Shown piece by piece: positions 13,606 to 26,649 of a stretch of 64,000 nt of DNA; the first letter of the stretch is position 1, and the number at the start of each line of letters is the position of its first letter. The translations under genes were made by a program, and so were the position numbers. This DNA is from Fratercula arctica (taxonomy: Eukaryota > Chordata > Aves > Charadriiformes > Alcidae): positions 72,371,521 through 72,435,520 of the forward strand of contig CANTUZ010000001.1 of assembly GCA_947846985.1 (NCBI GenBank), given 5' to 3'. Under the pieces are notes generated by a model. That model worked only from the letters and a program-made list of their open reading frames with translations. It was not told where the DNA came from and ran no database searches.

Positions 13606-16600
13606 ATGAAGACATTAAAACACTTCACTTTGCCTGAAGAAAATCATTCAGTCCATAAAAAAATCAAAACCAAACCCAAAGATTTCTGCTGGCTTTCTGT
13701 GAGACCGTTTCCCTTTCAGCATGACTCTAGAAAGAAGCATTCCTGATGTTTTTTGTGTGTTGTGTAACCCCAATGACTGAAGAAGGAACAAAATTAACAC
13801 AAATCCTGAAACAATAATAAGCTTCTGAACCTGGAGACTCTGTTAAAGAGTAATAAATTGGTAGCGCAAAGTCATATTTGAAAGAACAATTTTAAATATA
13901 AACATTTGCATCCAGAATAGAAATTTTCTATTTCAGAATATTTCTAAGAATACTCAATTTTAGAAGGGGTAGAAGTGTAATAGCATGAAATTCTTCCTTA
14001 TATATTTTTTCTCTTGATGTTGTATATATTTTAACAGAAGAATGGATACAGTTGAATGATTCATCATACCCCATTCTTTTGATGCTGAGCTGTTTCACAA
14101 GTGCAGTTCCTAATAGATTTTACAAGGCAAAATCTGAGAGCCGGAATACATTTTGAGTTCCTGACCCCAGAAGGATTAGCATTAGATTCTTGCTGTTCAA
14201 CAAAATAGCACTACTTTTCAGCTCCAAACGCGGTATCTTGTTTTCTCCGTGCAGTCTTTCTCTGAGCACCACATTGCTTTCACTTCCAGGTATTCCAGTA
14301 ATTGTGCCTTCCAAGAGTAGCACCACAGCTTGATGTGATTGCCTGTTACGATCTTTGATTATGATGGAAGTGCGTTTCCAGCTGCATCACTCCATCGCTT
14401 CTCAGTCAAATTCAATTTCAGTTGGAGGGAGCTCTGCCATCCCCTGCCCGACATTTGCTATTGTTCTCTTTCACTGAGTTCAACCTGTTGATGTTCTGAT
14501 TGCCAAAGGTGTATCATTTGATTTTGAAAAGCCTCCTCCTCGGTGAACGCCTCGGGGTATTGTCAGCTCTATTTAGATTTGTGCATTACAGTTTTAAATT
14601 GCTACTTTGGGCTCTATTAAAACAATTTTCAAAAAGAAAATGTCAGTGTGCACAAACAGGTAATTGAAAATAGCACTGCCTAGGAACAAATACGGTTTTC
14701 CTGCAGATTTCTTTAGCTTTTGTTTAAATGCGCAGCATTAGTATTATGCTAGTGGTTGTTGGTGTTGAGTTTTTTTTATTTAGTACAAGTGGTAATCATG
14801 ATAAAATGTCATTGGCTTGGGTAGCTGTATAATGCTTGTTAACATATCCATTTGTGCAAGAACAAATGATCTGTAGGACTTGTGGTGCACACAAGCAAGA
14901 CATCCCAGGTAGTAGTCCATTAACCTCGGGAGCATAGTTCCCATTAATTTATGAATGTTCGTTATTATTTTACAGCATAAAAGACTTTATTCATTCCATG
15001 CACATTCAGCTTATAGTAGTCTAGTGGTGTCTATGAGTGGTAAAATACCCAATATTCAGCATCCTATAATCACAAAATATTTTTATTCTGGAGTCACAAC
15101 AATAAATCTTCCAACTCTGGCAAATGGTATAGGCTGCATAGCTGGTATCTTGATGTCTTCTGACTTCTGAAGTAATTTATACTAGTGCAAATAATTATGC
15201 ATCACTTTATCAATTTAGCCTCACTTTGCATTCCTTTTCCACCTATGTAAATTCTGTACAAAGGCCAAGACATTCATTTAGCTTCAGTGGGAGCAGTATA
15301 GATGAAGGTCATAGAAGGAACTTGGGGAATTGTCTGTAACATTGTAGATTAAATTTTCTTTAATAAAATTTTTAGTGAAGCATTGCTAACTTTCAGCTTC
15401 AAAACATTCTTAAAAAAATTATTCCAAAACATTGTAAAAAAAAATGCATTAGGACCAAATAGGTGTGTTCCATCACTAATTTGTTCCTGGAGCTAAGAAG
15501 GCTTGTAATTCTCAAGCTAGCATTTTCTTATTCCACATGCGTTATTGACAGGATATTAGTAGTGATTAAAGCATAGAATGCTATTGCATTTCAGTAGGCC
15601 GTTTAATGTCTTGTACAGATCAGTTCAGGTCTACAGTAAAGTACTGCAGATGCTTAAAGCACTCTTCTATATATCAACCAGTGCAATACAGTTCTCTATA
15701 TTACATAAAATGTTATAACTGCATGATTCCACCACCTAATCTCTTCTTTTCTCCTGGTGAAGTCAACTCGGTGCAGATGTACCTGGAAGTAGCAACCTAC
15801 TTTGGTAGCAAGCAGTCTGCACTATTTCCTTGTCTTGTCTCAGTCCTCTATGAACAAGAAAATTCTATGTGAAGGAAAGAAACCCTGTAAAATAACAGAA
15901 AGCAAAGAGCATAATTAAGTTGCAAATGCTACAGGTGCTCCCAGGAAGACTTAAGGAAGATTGAGGGACTTCTATTGACCTTAAGCATTTTGTAAACCAA
16001 AGTCAAACTGGTTCCATCAGTCTGTGGCATTAAATGGATCAACTCTGAACTATCTTGATAATATCACCTAGGACTGGCTTGTGGAAGGAGGCAAGCACGT
16101 TCTGTGCTGCTCATCAGCTCCTTATTGCCTTAGGCATCGTTTGATGTTTGTATAGTGCTCAAGTGGCTCTACGTTTGTTGAACTTCTTGGTCTTAAAAGA
16201 TTTACTGTTGGTATAATATATGGGGAGGCTGATCTTTGGAAGTCTGAGTTATTGAAATTGTGTTCACTTCCAGTCAGTCTTACAGATGTCTTCCGAAGAG
16301 GATAAATATGCCTTTTCAATCAGTCTCTCTTATGACAATTGCTTTTGGAATAAAATCTTTGTGGATAAACGTTGCCCACATGTCCACACGGGATCCATGT
16401 TCTCTGTTACGTGGTGGGTTGGGAGGGGATCTGCACATGGAGCAACAGCTACATTTTGGGTGTGTTTGACCCAGGGTTTTGCCCCCTGGTTGTTCCTGTG
16501 CCCAAGCTAATGCCTCGGTGAGCACTTTGACTCCCTCAGCTGGGCTGTGGTCATGCGGTTTGTAGCTCTCAGCTGCTGTGTGCAGAGCACCAGTGGATTA

Positions 16601-18936
16601 AGGTCTGTTTGGCTTTGCTGGAGGGCAACTGAGGAGCACTTGCTTGGTCAGGCAGAGCTTAGAGGCAATTGAAGAAGCATCATCTGTGAAGAGCTTTCAT
16701 CTGTGACCGTCAGCCTTCCCGTGGGCCTGACCACCCAGGCAGCATGCCAGCTGTAGTGCAGGCTCTCCTGGCACCCCTGCCTGCTCTCACACCGTCCTCC
16801 TGTCCATCCTCCAGGTCGGGTCTGACAGAGCTGCGATGTCAGGAGCAGCCAACAAGGTGCTCAGATCAGCGTGGAAACAGTGCAAAGCACCTTCTTCACA
16901 AAACAGGCAGGCTTTCCTCACAAGATGGGCAGCAAGGAGAAACAGTGGCTGTGTTCACATTTTAGGTAGTATGAGGTACCCAAACTGCAGGATTGTTCCA
17001 AAGTTCTTGTACACTGAAATAAAACATTCTTAGAAACCAGAAATATATTTACAATATAGGTATAGGTATAGACTCTAGCACAATTAGAGGCACAACGCAG
17101 GAGGGAGGGGGCTTGGAGCATCTATGTATCACTATACTATGCGTAGTAATATCATAATTTAAAATGTGATTTCCTCATTTTTATTCTGCTGCTAAGCTAT
17201 TACTCATCTTGACTGCATCGTGTATTATGCATGAAGACAAACTTAAGCTTTGTGGAAAGAACATTGTCTTGGGATTTCTCATGTCCAAAAGTGCATGTTG
17301 TTTAACAATGTGTTTAGACAACTTCAGCTTCAATCTAAAAGGATTTTCTGTTGGTTTTTGTCTGTGATGTCTGTTACTCATGATACACACAAGCAGAGTC
17401 ATGCACACGCATACAAGGAGAACAACCTGCAGGGGGAAAAGGGAAAACCCCAGTCTTAAATGAAGATAACAAAAGCTTTTTCAAAGGCAATATTGTCAAA
17501 TACAGAAGTGGTTAAAGAGGAGCGGGAGGAAAATATTTAAATGTAACTACATACATTTCTACCAGCTAATAAAGAGAGTATTTTTGTTGCTTTCTCTAGT
17601 GGGAAAATAGAGCAAAAGAGCTTCCTTTACCACTAGTTTCTATAGTGACAGTATCCTCAAAATCATCTTTATGGAATCAAAAATAACTTGATAGTACAGT
17701 GTAAAAATGGAGCTTAACCAGTTTTCTATCCTGCAGAAAACTGTTAATGATCTTGAGGAGCGAGAATTCAAATTACATGGAACATTAAATTCTTCTAGTT
17801 TAGTAACTGAATGTTTGTTTGCTCCTGCTAGTGAGGTGAGAGATGGCAAAGGCCAGTCTCCCCATCCCCATAACCCTAGTTGAGGTACATACTGCTCACC
17901 ATGCTTTTGCCTTTGAGGCCACAGGTGTTACATCTGCCCATTCCTTAACTTTTCCTTGGTCTAGGTGCAACCGAGCTCTCTGGTTTTCCTTGGGGTCTGT
18001 GGCATTTCTTCTCAGCACAGACACTAGGGACCTGAACCTGACTCCGGGGTGGACAGAGCACAGCTCCCTCTGATCACAGCTGGAGGTACAAACCCACAGC
18101 CTTCTGCCCTCCCCTACCCTGGCAGCATCCCCTTCTGGAACTGGCATCTCCTGGCAGTCATCACCCCTTTCTTCCTCCTCTCTGCAGCTGGTTTCTCTTT
18201 CCTCAGCTGCTCCCACAGCCAAATCAGCAATGAAAGCATGTCCCTTTTCTTACTCTTTTGCCCCCAAATTCCATTTGTTTCTGTCACCCACTGCTCTGTA
18301 GTGTACACCCTCTTTCCCTCTTTGGGGATTTTTAAAGTGTCTCCTACTCCCACTCCTGTTTCCATATAAAGACCAAAGTGATCTTCTTTATTTCTTTCTT
18401 TTGGTCTAACTGTAGAGTTCATCCAAACCCTAAATATTTCAGTTAACTTCTGTCTTTCATTATCTATAGGCTCATCTTCCAGACAGAGTGGGCAGTAATT
18501 TACAAAGGACTTAGCTGGTTCATGGCTGATTCATTACACACTGAGGCATTAAATATTGAGCAATTTTACATAATTAACCAGAATTCCTAAATTGCATGCA
18601 GGCAGGTTCCTCAAACAGTCACAGATGATTGTGCTTCAGTTACTGATGAATAGTAGCACTAAAAAAAATGATCATCTTCTTCCCAGAATTGTTTTCACAG
18701 GCAAGCCTGTCTGTCATGATGCAGCTATTCCAACAGCGTGCTTATTTAGCTAGTTAACTGATTTTACCCTCAGACCTGCAAGATATGGTTAGAGGAATAG
18801 TTCACTCATTTCCCACAAAGTTTAATTAAAAAGAATGATACTGGTGTATTTCATGTGTATCTATTTTAATGTCCTTTTGCATATCAGGTTTCATTACACT
18901 TCATGGTTTCTGTTATTTGTTTTGCAAGCCTGCAAG
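13606..18936. other. Intron sequence, mostly unique; one CNE-like stretch
   Basis: No gene. The part at 14330-14720 has a mixed, non-repetitive composition with homeodomain/SOX-like words and reads like conserved noncoding DNA (see findings). Around 18080-18370 the + strand is pyrimidine-rich and open on both strands by composition. A short (GTATAG)n-like run lies at about 17056-17072. Confidence 0.5.
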
Positions 18937-19521
18937 TGTTGTGGTTGCAGTTGGGATAGAGGTACTTATTTCCCTAGCAGCTGCTATAGTGCTATGTTTT
19001 GCATTTGGGATGGGAATAAATATTGAGAGCTACCTGGTGGTTTTGGTTGTTGCTGAGCAGCCAAGGCCTTTTCTGCTCCTCACACCACCCTACCAGCGAG
19101 CAGGCTGGGGGTGCACAAGAAGTTGGAAGGAGACACAGCTGGGACAGCTGACCCCAACTGACCAAAGGGCTATTCCATACCATGTGACATCATGCTCAGT
19201 ATATAAAGCTGGGAGAAGAAGAAAGAAGGGGGAGACGTTCAGTGTGATGGCATTTGTCTTCCCAAGTAACCGTTACATGTGATGGAGCCCTGCTTTCCTG
19301 GGGATGGCTGAACACCTGCCTGCCCATGGGAAGCACGCAATGAATTCCTTGTTTTGTTTTGCTTGCATGTGAGGCTTTTGCTCTACCTCTTAAACTGTCT
19401 TTATCTCAACCCACGAGTGTTTTCTCATTTACGCTCTTCCAATTCTCTTCCCCACCCAGACTGGGGGGAGTGAGTGAGCAGCTGCGTGATTCTGTCTGCC
19501 AGCTGGGATTAAACCACGTCA
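18937..19521 (+). mobile_element. Solo LTR of the same endogenous retrovirus family (copy 2, plus sense)
   Basis: About 585 bp, running from TGTTGTGGTTGCAGTTGGG to AAACCACGTCA. It is flanked on both sides by GCAAG (18932-18936 and 19522-19526), a perfect 5-bp target-site duplication. It keeps a TATA-type promoter segment (tatataaag, 19200-19208) in the same direction as GABRG3, followed by the R/U5-like region. The usual ATTAAA signal before ACTGTC has become CTTAAA (about 19390). Relative to the family it lacks about 13 bp after TTGCTGAGCAG (near 19060). No retroviral genes flank it, so it is a solo LTR. Confidence 0.9.
19200..19208 (+). promoter_or_regulatory. Retained TATA box of LTR copy 2
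   Basis: The sequence tatataaag sits in the U3 part of the plus-sense LTR, about 320 bp before its 3' end, the place where this family carries its promoter. Whether it is active cannot be judged from sequence. Confidence 0.5.
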
Positions 19522-21350
19522 GCAAGTCAGGAAATAAGTATGAATAATGTAGGTCACCCATAAGAGCTGAGGGGGGGAAATGATCATCAAGTTGTTCTGT
19601 TCCCAGAAAATCGGAGAGAAGCGTTTGAGCAGTGAATGCATCCAAGGTGAAATATGCCCTCTTCTCAAAATTTCTGACATGTTACCAGCTGTTCAGGGCA
19701 AAGAGACCTTTGAGGTGTAACCGGTTCTGGGATGTGTGTTATCCAGGCATGCTGTTGTCCTTTGCGGCTGGAGCCTGCAGGCACTTGTGCAGCCCTGGTT
19801 TGGAGCCAGGAGTGATGCTTCTTCCCTGTGCCCTCCCTCCTCCCGGGGCCACCGTCTCTGTCGAGGAGCAGCTGCTGGTGGCTGTGCCTGGGGAAATCCA
19901 GGGCCTTACTGAGTCTGTACATCCCTCCTCCCTGACGGTGCTGCAGACAGGTTTGCAGGACTGCCTTGAGGAATATAATTCCTGACTGAAAGCTTTAAGA
20001 AAAATCAGTCGCTCTGAATCAATGTCTTGCTTGCGCACCGCTGTTTTGAAAGCATTGTTTTACTTCCAGTGAAGCTGCTGCAGGAGGCTTCCCTGCAAGG
20101 TGAGGCTTCCCCGCATTTTGTTAAAGGTGAGCAGAGTCTCCTAGCCTGCTTTTCTGGCTGCTAGCCACGTGCCAGTCCCTGGGTTGTCCTTCCCACCTGC
20201 TGTCACTCAGCAGTGGCGGCTGGGTGCCATTCACAATAACTGAATATACTCCGTTGTCATTTGACTCATAGTATTTGCTGAAGGAGATACTTAGAGATAT
20301 GGAAAGGAACCTAAGGAATTCTGATATTGAAAAAAAAAATGCAGAAAATCAATCCTTGTAATCCTGCAAATTAGCATGAAATGTAACCGCTTGCGTTCAG
20401 ACCTAAATCTTCGCTAAATATTTATTAATTTAATAATTAATATTTATTAATCCAAGATTTAGTCTAAAGACAGCTAAGACACTTTGAGTTTGGCTGCTCA
20501 GGTTGTTTCTTTTGAGCTCTGCCAGCTTATTTATGGTTGCCTTTTTTTTTAGAAGTGTTGAACTTTAAAGCTCGTATTGGTGCCTAGCATACTGGTGTAC
20601 CTTCATATCAGAGATAAGTCAGTAGGATAAAAAAAAAAACAGACTGTTTTCTTGTATTGAATATTGTAATCCATGGTATAATATTATTGCCTTTTCTCTG
20701 TTAGAGATCTGAATTATCAATGACCCAAAGGCTTTTTTATTCATTAAAATAATTGGTTTTACCTTTCTATTCTTCTAAGGCCAGTGGATTTAAAATTCTT
20801 ATAATTTTGCCTAAATGAAAACGTATATTATGCAGTAGGGAAAAAGATCCATATGCGATTAGTCTATGATTATCTTGCTGTTAAAATAAATCTAAACAAA
20901 TGGGATTTTTATTGTTCCAGTGCAGACTATCTGGATGGTAAATTATTCTAAATTGGTCATAAGCCACAACCCATTCAAGTTTGTTCAGACACCATAGGCA
21001 AATGTGTAGCTTTCATTATTTTTAAATATAGTTAGTTTTATTCATTCTTGATGGTTTTTTTCTGGTTATAGGTGATAAAGGCAGCTATGTATTACTGCTT
21101 TGTGTACCTGGTATGTCAGCATGATATTCTTTAAAGCACCAATGATACGATTTGATTTGAATTTTTAATAACTGAGCACCTTGCAGAAACCACTGTAAGT
21201 AAATTTTGGGTAAAATTAGATAGACACATAAAGTGAACTCAGTGTCAACTTGTTTTTGAACTCCAGATGCCTACTGTGAGAGGCAACAGTGCATGACCGC
21301 AGGATGAATAAGCAGTGTGTGTTACTTTAAAGACAGAGAAAAAGCAGTGC

Positions 21351-21382
<32 letters not shown>

Positions 21383-22649
21383 CTATAGGGAGATTCACTA
21401 CTATGTTGAGAAGATGTGAGTACAGACCTTCCCAAGTTGACTTTAGGGCATCTTCTTTGGGGAAGGTGAAGCAATGAAGATGCAGAGGCATCAACTTCAG
21501 CCACCTGAGCTGGATCTGGCACTGCGGCTGTTGCCTTCCCACTTGGCTGCTGTGTTCAGACCTTGCACAATTCATCCATCTCCTCTGAGACTCAGTCAAT
21601 GTAGGGTGGCCTAGAGTGAATGAGATCTGCATCACTCCTTTTTGCAGCTACGTTACCTTGCAGAAGCAGCAACTGCCACCCTGTTGAACAATCTGAACTA
21701 ACTGGATCCCCTTCATTCAGTTGCTGGTATAGCAGAAAATAGTGCTCTGCCTTGTTAAGTGTTTATTTGGCTTGCTCTGCAGTTACACAAATATCTGAGT
21801 TGGCATGAGAAGCAGCAGATCTGAGGAGGCAAGGTGAGAGAATTGACTAAAGAGGACCAAACCCAGATCTTTTCCGGAGTTTAATAACTTAACGGTATTG
21901 GTTAATCTAGTAGAAATGATAACTAACCACTGGTTACTAATTGGTTACTAATGTTTACATTCTGTGGCATGTTATGATACTCCTATAACCTAAACCCCAA
22001 TGTTACGTGTTTGGTTCTCTTATTATGTAAATGAAATATTTTTTTTTTCAGGTGCAGATGAAAACAGCACATAGCACTCCTATAGTTTTCAGCTGGAAGG
22101 AACAGTCTTGTGCATGCTTAGAAGCTGGTTAATTTAGTGCTTCAAAATGCCCCCCTGCTGTTAGAGGGGTTAGAGTAAAGGAAACTAAATTCCCCAGTGT
22201 GGACCAGTTAGCAAAATGTAGTAACTCACATTTTGCTATAGAAGTGCAAAACTGGTTATTCAACCCTGAAATACCAAGCTTTGGAATTACAGCTTTCTCC
22301 ACCACGCTGTAGCTGGATGGGGTGGAGTCGTCATCTGCTATCAAGTACCGGTGTCACCTGTACAGCCAAGCCTGTAAGGTTTGGCATAGTGATTGCAGTA
22401 GGCTGTGTGAATTAACGGGTCATATTTTGTTCTATTATATGGAAGATGTCAAGCTTATGCAGTTCTCAGTTTTGCTACAAGTGACCTTGTCAATATTCTT
22501 TTTGTTTAACAAACAAATAAGTTAATGAAGTTGCTTCCTAAGGCCAGGGAGAAAAATTTCTCACAGAAATGGTTTCTACTGGAAAATGTTGATTCAACTA
22601 AATCAAGGCCTTATGAAGGAATATAACTTTTATTTAAAAGGAGTTTTGG
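19522..22649. other. Unique intron sequence, no gene
   Basis: The stretch 19730-19930 is GC-rich with frames open on both strands by composition, and no domain is recognised. At 20410-20455 there is an AT-rich inverted stretch (TATTTATTAA...TTAATATTTA). A (CTATAT)n microsatellite lies at 21357-21387. Confidence 0.5.
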
Positions 22650-22766
22650 CAAAATATTATCGAGGTTTTCAACGTTCTTGACAGATTTTTAATGCATCAG
22701 AATAAGATGTTAATGGATAAACTTTCTAGAAGGTTGAAAACGTTATCGTGGAATATTTCACTTTGT
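22650..22766. repeat. Imperfect long hairpin (inverted repeat, arms ~50 nt)
   Basis: The arms 22651-22700 and 22706-22766 are imperfectly complementary. Shared cores are AAATATT, GTTTTCAAC, TTCT and TTAATG/CATTAA. The loop is only a few bases (around aataa, 22701-22705). It could be a decayed palindromic mobile element, a structured RNA precursor, or chance in AT-rich DNA. No family recognised. Confidence 0.55.
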
Positions 22767-22991
22767 GAACAATTCTGATACTTTGATTTTTCTTACTGAT
22801 TCATGGTGAATACAGTGTTTAATACATTAGAGTTTTTAAAAAAACATAGACAGTATAATTTTTGTCCAACCTGACTAACTGTACAATGATATTTGATAGT
22901 GGAGGCACTGACATACACACTTACTAAATATAATTCTGAACAAAAGAGCTGAGGCCACTCCTGATCTAATTCAATGCACTTCCATCATGGA

Positions 22992-23050
22992 AATCATAGA
23001 ATCATAAAATGTGCTGGGTTGGAAGGAACCGTGGAAATAGACAGTTCCAA
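22992..23050 (-). mobile_element. CR1 LINE 3' terminal scrap
   Basis: The + strand AATCATAGAATCATAAAATG followed by TGGGTTGGAAGGAACC is the reverse complement of a CR1 3' end. Only about 60 bp can be recognised. Confidence 0.75.
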
Positions 23051-26000
23051 AATGTAAGTCTCCATGAAACTATCCCATGGAGATGAGTCCTATTCTGTTA
23101 ACAAGCTCCATGAAGCGATGACTTGTACATGAAAATATATGGTTTCCATCATAACTCAGAGTCAGATAAATCCTTGCCACCAGCTAATCAGAGATCAATA
23201 GGAGTTGCTTATAAAAAACAAAATTAAAAAAAAATGGCTAGGAAAAAGAGATGCAGTGAAGGAAGTTTAGGGGGAGCGCTTCTGTTGCCAGGATATTGCT
23301 CTGAGGAAATGCTGGCAGTCTTCAAAGTGTGGCACAAAGCCTGAGCAACTCAGACCTGTATTGCTGCATTTTGCCGTAGCTCCAGTAAGTATAGTGAAAC
23401 TTGGTATTATACTCCAGGGAAAGATTTAATGTAAGGTGATTTCTCCTTTGCGTTGGGAACCGCTGCGTGCCTGGAAAATTGTTGGATTAGGCACTAATAT
23501 ACAACTGCCCTCCCTGGATGATTTTTTTGTTTAGAGGAACTTAAAACAGGGACTTGTCACAGGTTTGAAGAACAGATTTCTTCACGTGGGCCATTCTGTG
23601 CTTCTGTAATTGACAGTTGAGGTAACACAAGTATGATGGCTTTCCAGTACTTTTCTCCCTGCTGTTGTCGTGCAGCCAGGGAAGCTTGCATAGACTTCTT
23701 CCCGCAGTAAATGCTCCTGCTGTGAATTTAGCTGTTCCCCATCATGGGTGAGAGTCACGGACATCTGCCCCAGTGAGCAGGAGTTCTCCTGCCTCTGGGC
23801 TGTTGCAACACTCCGGGGATTCCCTCGCTTTCCCCACAGTGCTGCCGTTCCTCAGAGAGCAGGGGAGCTGCTGGTTTATGGCTTGGTTTTATTTCCCTCA
23901 GCGGGGTTCTCCCTAGCAATGTTCAGTGTTTTATTAGCTGGCCTATTTCGTGTAATACACTTGCCACCTCTAAAATGTATAGAGTTCTGTGCTATTTCTT
24001 AGTCCAGCTGAGAGTTATAACTCAAATAGTAAAATGCCTGGATGCTTTCTGTACTTCTCCTCATGCCCGTATTCCAAATGGACTAAAGGCACTGAAGAAA
24101 CTCTGAAATAGATGCTTCACATATAAAGTGAAATGACACAATATGTTGATTAAATGTTAAACAGACCAAAAGGTATAAAGGGTGCCCAAATTTTGGCACA
24201 TCATATTTATGCAGCCAGATGCATAGTCCAGTCTTTAGCAGTACGCACACTTTTCTATCAGTTACCAATAATTGCTTCTCAGGTGACGTGTCGATGCCTC
24301 ACAACTCTGAAAAGCAAGTGCCTTAATTGGTGCATAACTATTGCTATAGGGCCTACACACAGACAGCAAAGCCTGAAAACACTGATGACAAATTTAAACA
24401 TTTTCCATGAAGCTGATGGGGAAAAATATGTTTGCATCAAACAACAGTGTCTTATCTATAAATATATTAAGAGAATATAAACATGGACTTAGTTAAGCAC
24501 GTATTAAGGAAATGGCAGCATTCGAATTGCAGCTTCAATAACCATTCTCTCCCACAGTTTCAACGTGATAGTACATGGCTCAACATCTCTTTATGCAACT
24601 TTCATGCTATTTCCAGCCAATACAAAGTATCAGTTAGCTCTATGGTATTGGTAGTTTCAGTAATTTTTCTATTTCTATCGTATCAGCAGAATTTCTCCAT
24701 CTTTATGGATAGAGGTATGTATAAATCTGTGAAAATTTTAACACTCTGATCAGATGTGTATTAAGAATTTTCACCCAAACAATGCATCCTTACTAATGAA
24801 AGATCTGATTATTTTTCTTTTTACAAAAAAAAAAAAAGATATGTAATTTTTTAGAATTTTGGAGAAGAAGCAAGTTTGTATAACCTGATTGTATCCTACG
24901 TATACAGTCAGGTAGCCAGTACACTTGGAAAATTTTAACTAATGGTACTTTGATACTATTAATCTGTGTCATATCTGAATAAATAGAATTAATGTCATGC
25001 AGATACAATGGGGGAAAAAAAAGAAGGAGACCTTGTGAACCTATAAGCAAAGATATTGTTGCATTTGAAAACAGGACAAATATTGCGGGTTTGATCACAA
25101 AAGTATTTTTACACTGATGCCTCTGGATGGGATTTTTGTTCATTTGTTAGAGAAAAAAAGTAATGATATAGTGCTGTTAGTCGTCTTGTAATGCTCATCC
25201 CGGCTCTCAGCTTTCGTCTCCCGGGCACAGTTGGCAACTGGTGCTCAGGCAGGCAGAGCGGCGAGGTGCTCTTCAGCCACACACTTTACAAGCGTAGCAC
25301 TGCGGTTGAAAAAGTAAGCATGTGCAGGGTGATATTTCAAGGGCTCCTAATTGAAAAAGGAGAACTAATTTCCACTGGGTCACTCATATCCATTGTGCAA
25401 ATTATGGTTAGAAGGGAGTTTGCTATAATGTGTTCCCAAATCATTCTAGAGAGGTCTGTTATAAAAACTCTGACCTTTTTTTTTTTAATCCCCAGAGGAC
25501 CCATAGCTGATGGTTTGGAAGGGCATCCTAGAGGCTGCCTTTTGCAGGATAAGCAGGCCTTTTATATAATTAATTGATCAGTCTGATAACACAATTTTGG
25601 TCCAAGCCGGCACTTCTGCAACAAAACAGTTCTAATTTGTGGCGCTGAAGTGAATGCTTGGAGAAAACCTAACAAGCGCCATCAAGAAAATGTATGAGAC
25701 ATTAACTGCTTCAGAGATAACAGTGTCCTTGCAAAGGCAGACATAGGCACTGCTTTAAGAACGTGGCAAATTTTTCACAATATGTGGTTTAATTTGAAAT
25801 TGAGTCTTTGGTAACGGAAAAAAAAGTCATGTTTGATTCTGAGCTATGTATCCTGTACTTTTAATGGCTATTTAATGCCTACCACAGTGTTTCATTTTTT
25901 CCAAATGTACTGACCGATATGAAGATCTTAATGTTAGAAATCATTATGTAATACTTTGAAATTGTTTTACTTGTTGCACCAAAAATACCTATGGTACCTG

Positions 26001-26649
26001 TAGAAAACCAAGACAGGCTGTCTCTCTTATTTTTTGCCAAGCTGTCATCTCAGTAGAACTGTCATTTTAAGTCCTTTTTAGCAACTTATAGATGATAATT
26101 AATAGTATTCCGTCACATGAAACGTTGCACTAAGTTGATATGGTTGTATGACCTATCTGTCCCAAAGCAAAGGGTCACATCGAGCATATGCAGGATGTTG
26201 TTACATCTGAGATGTATTGTTTGGGTTGTTTTTTTGTTATTTGTTTGTGGTTTTTTTTTCCCAGAGTCATACTACAGATAAGCTGTTTTAAATAGATATT
26301 ACTGATTAGGTAGCTTATCTTAAGGAAATTAAATAGTTTGAGACTGACAGATCCCTTTTCTATGATAGCATTTGAGACAGAATCAATTAGCATGACGTAC
26401 AGGCAGTGTTGTTCAGAGTCTGATGACTGTTTAAGAAAATGAAATGGAATCCTGCCTTTGCTTCCTACAGATGTGGAGAAATACAACACTCTAGTAGGCT
26501 CTTTAACCTTTAGAGGTTTAAAACAATAACAAATGAAAGAACAGTTTGATAGTGGAAGATACACTGTTGTTGCAAATACATAAAGATAGAGATCCTACCT
26601 GACAATCAAGAAGGATAAAAAGGCAAAGGAAGGCATAGATGCATGATGG
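23051..26649. other. Unique intron sequence with a CNE-like stretch
   Basis: No gene. The part at 25190-25800 (CpG-containing start, then a TAATTAATTGATC word at about 25567-25579) reads like conserved noncoding DNA (see findings). A short A tract lies near 24826. Confidence 0.5.

Noticed and set aside
7769..19521. The two LTRs as the ends of one provirus
   Set aside because: They are in opposite orientation, each has its own different target duplication, and no gag/pol/env-like frames lie between them.
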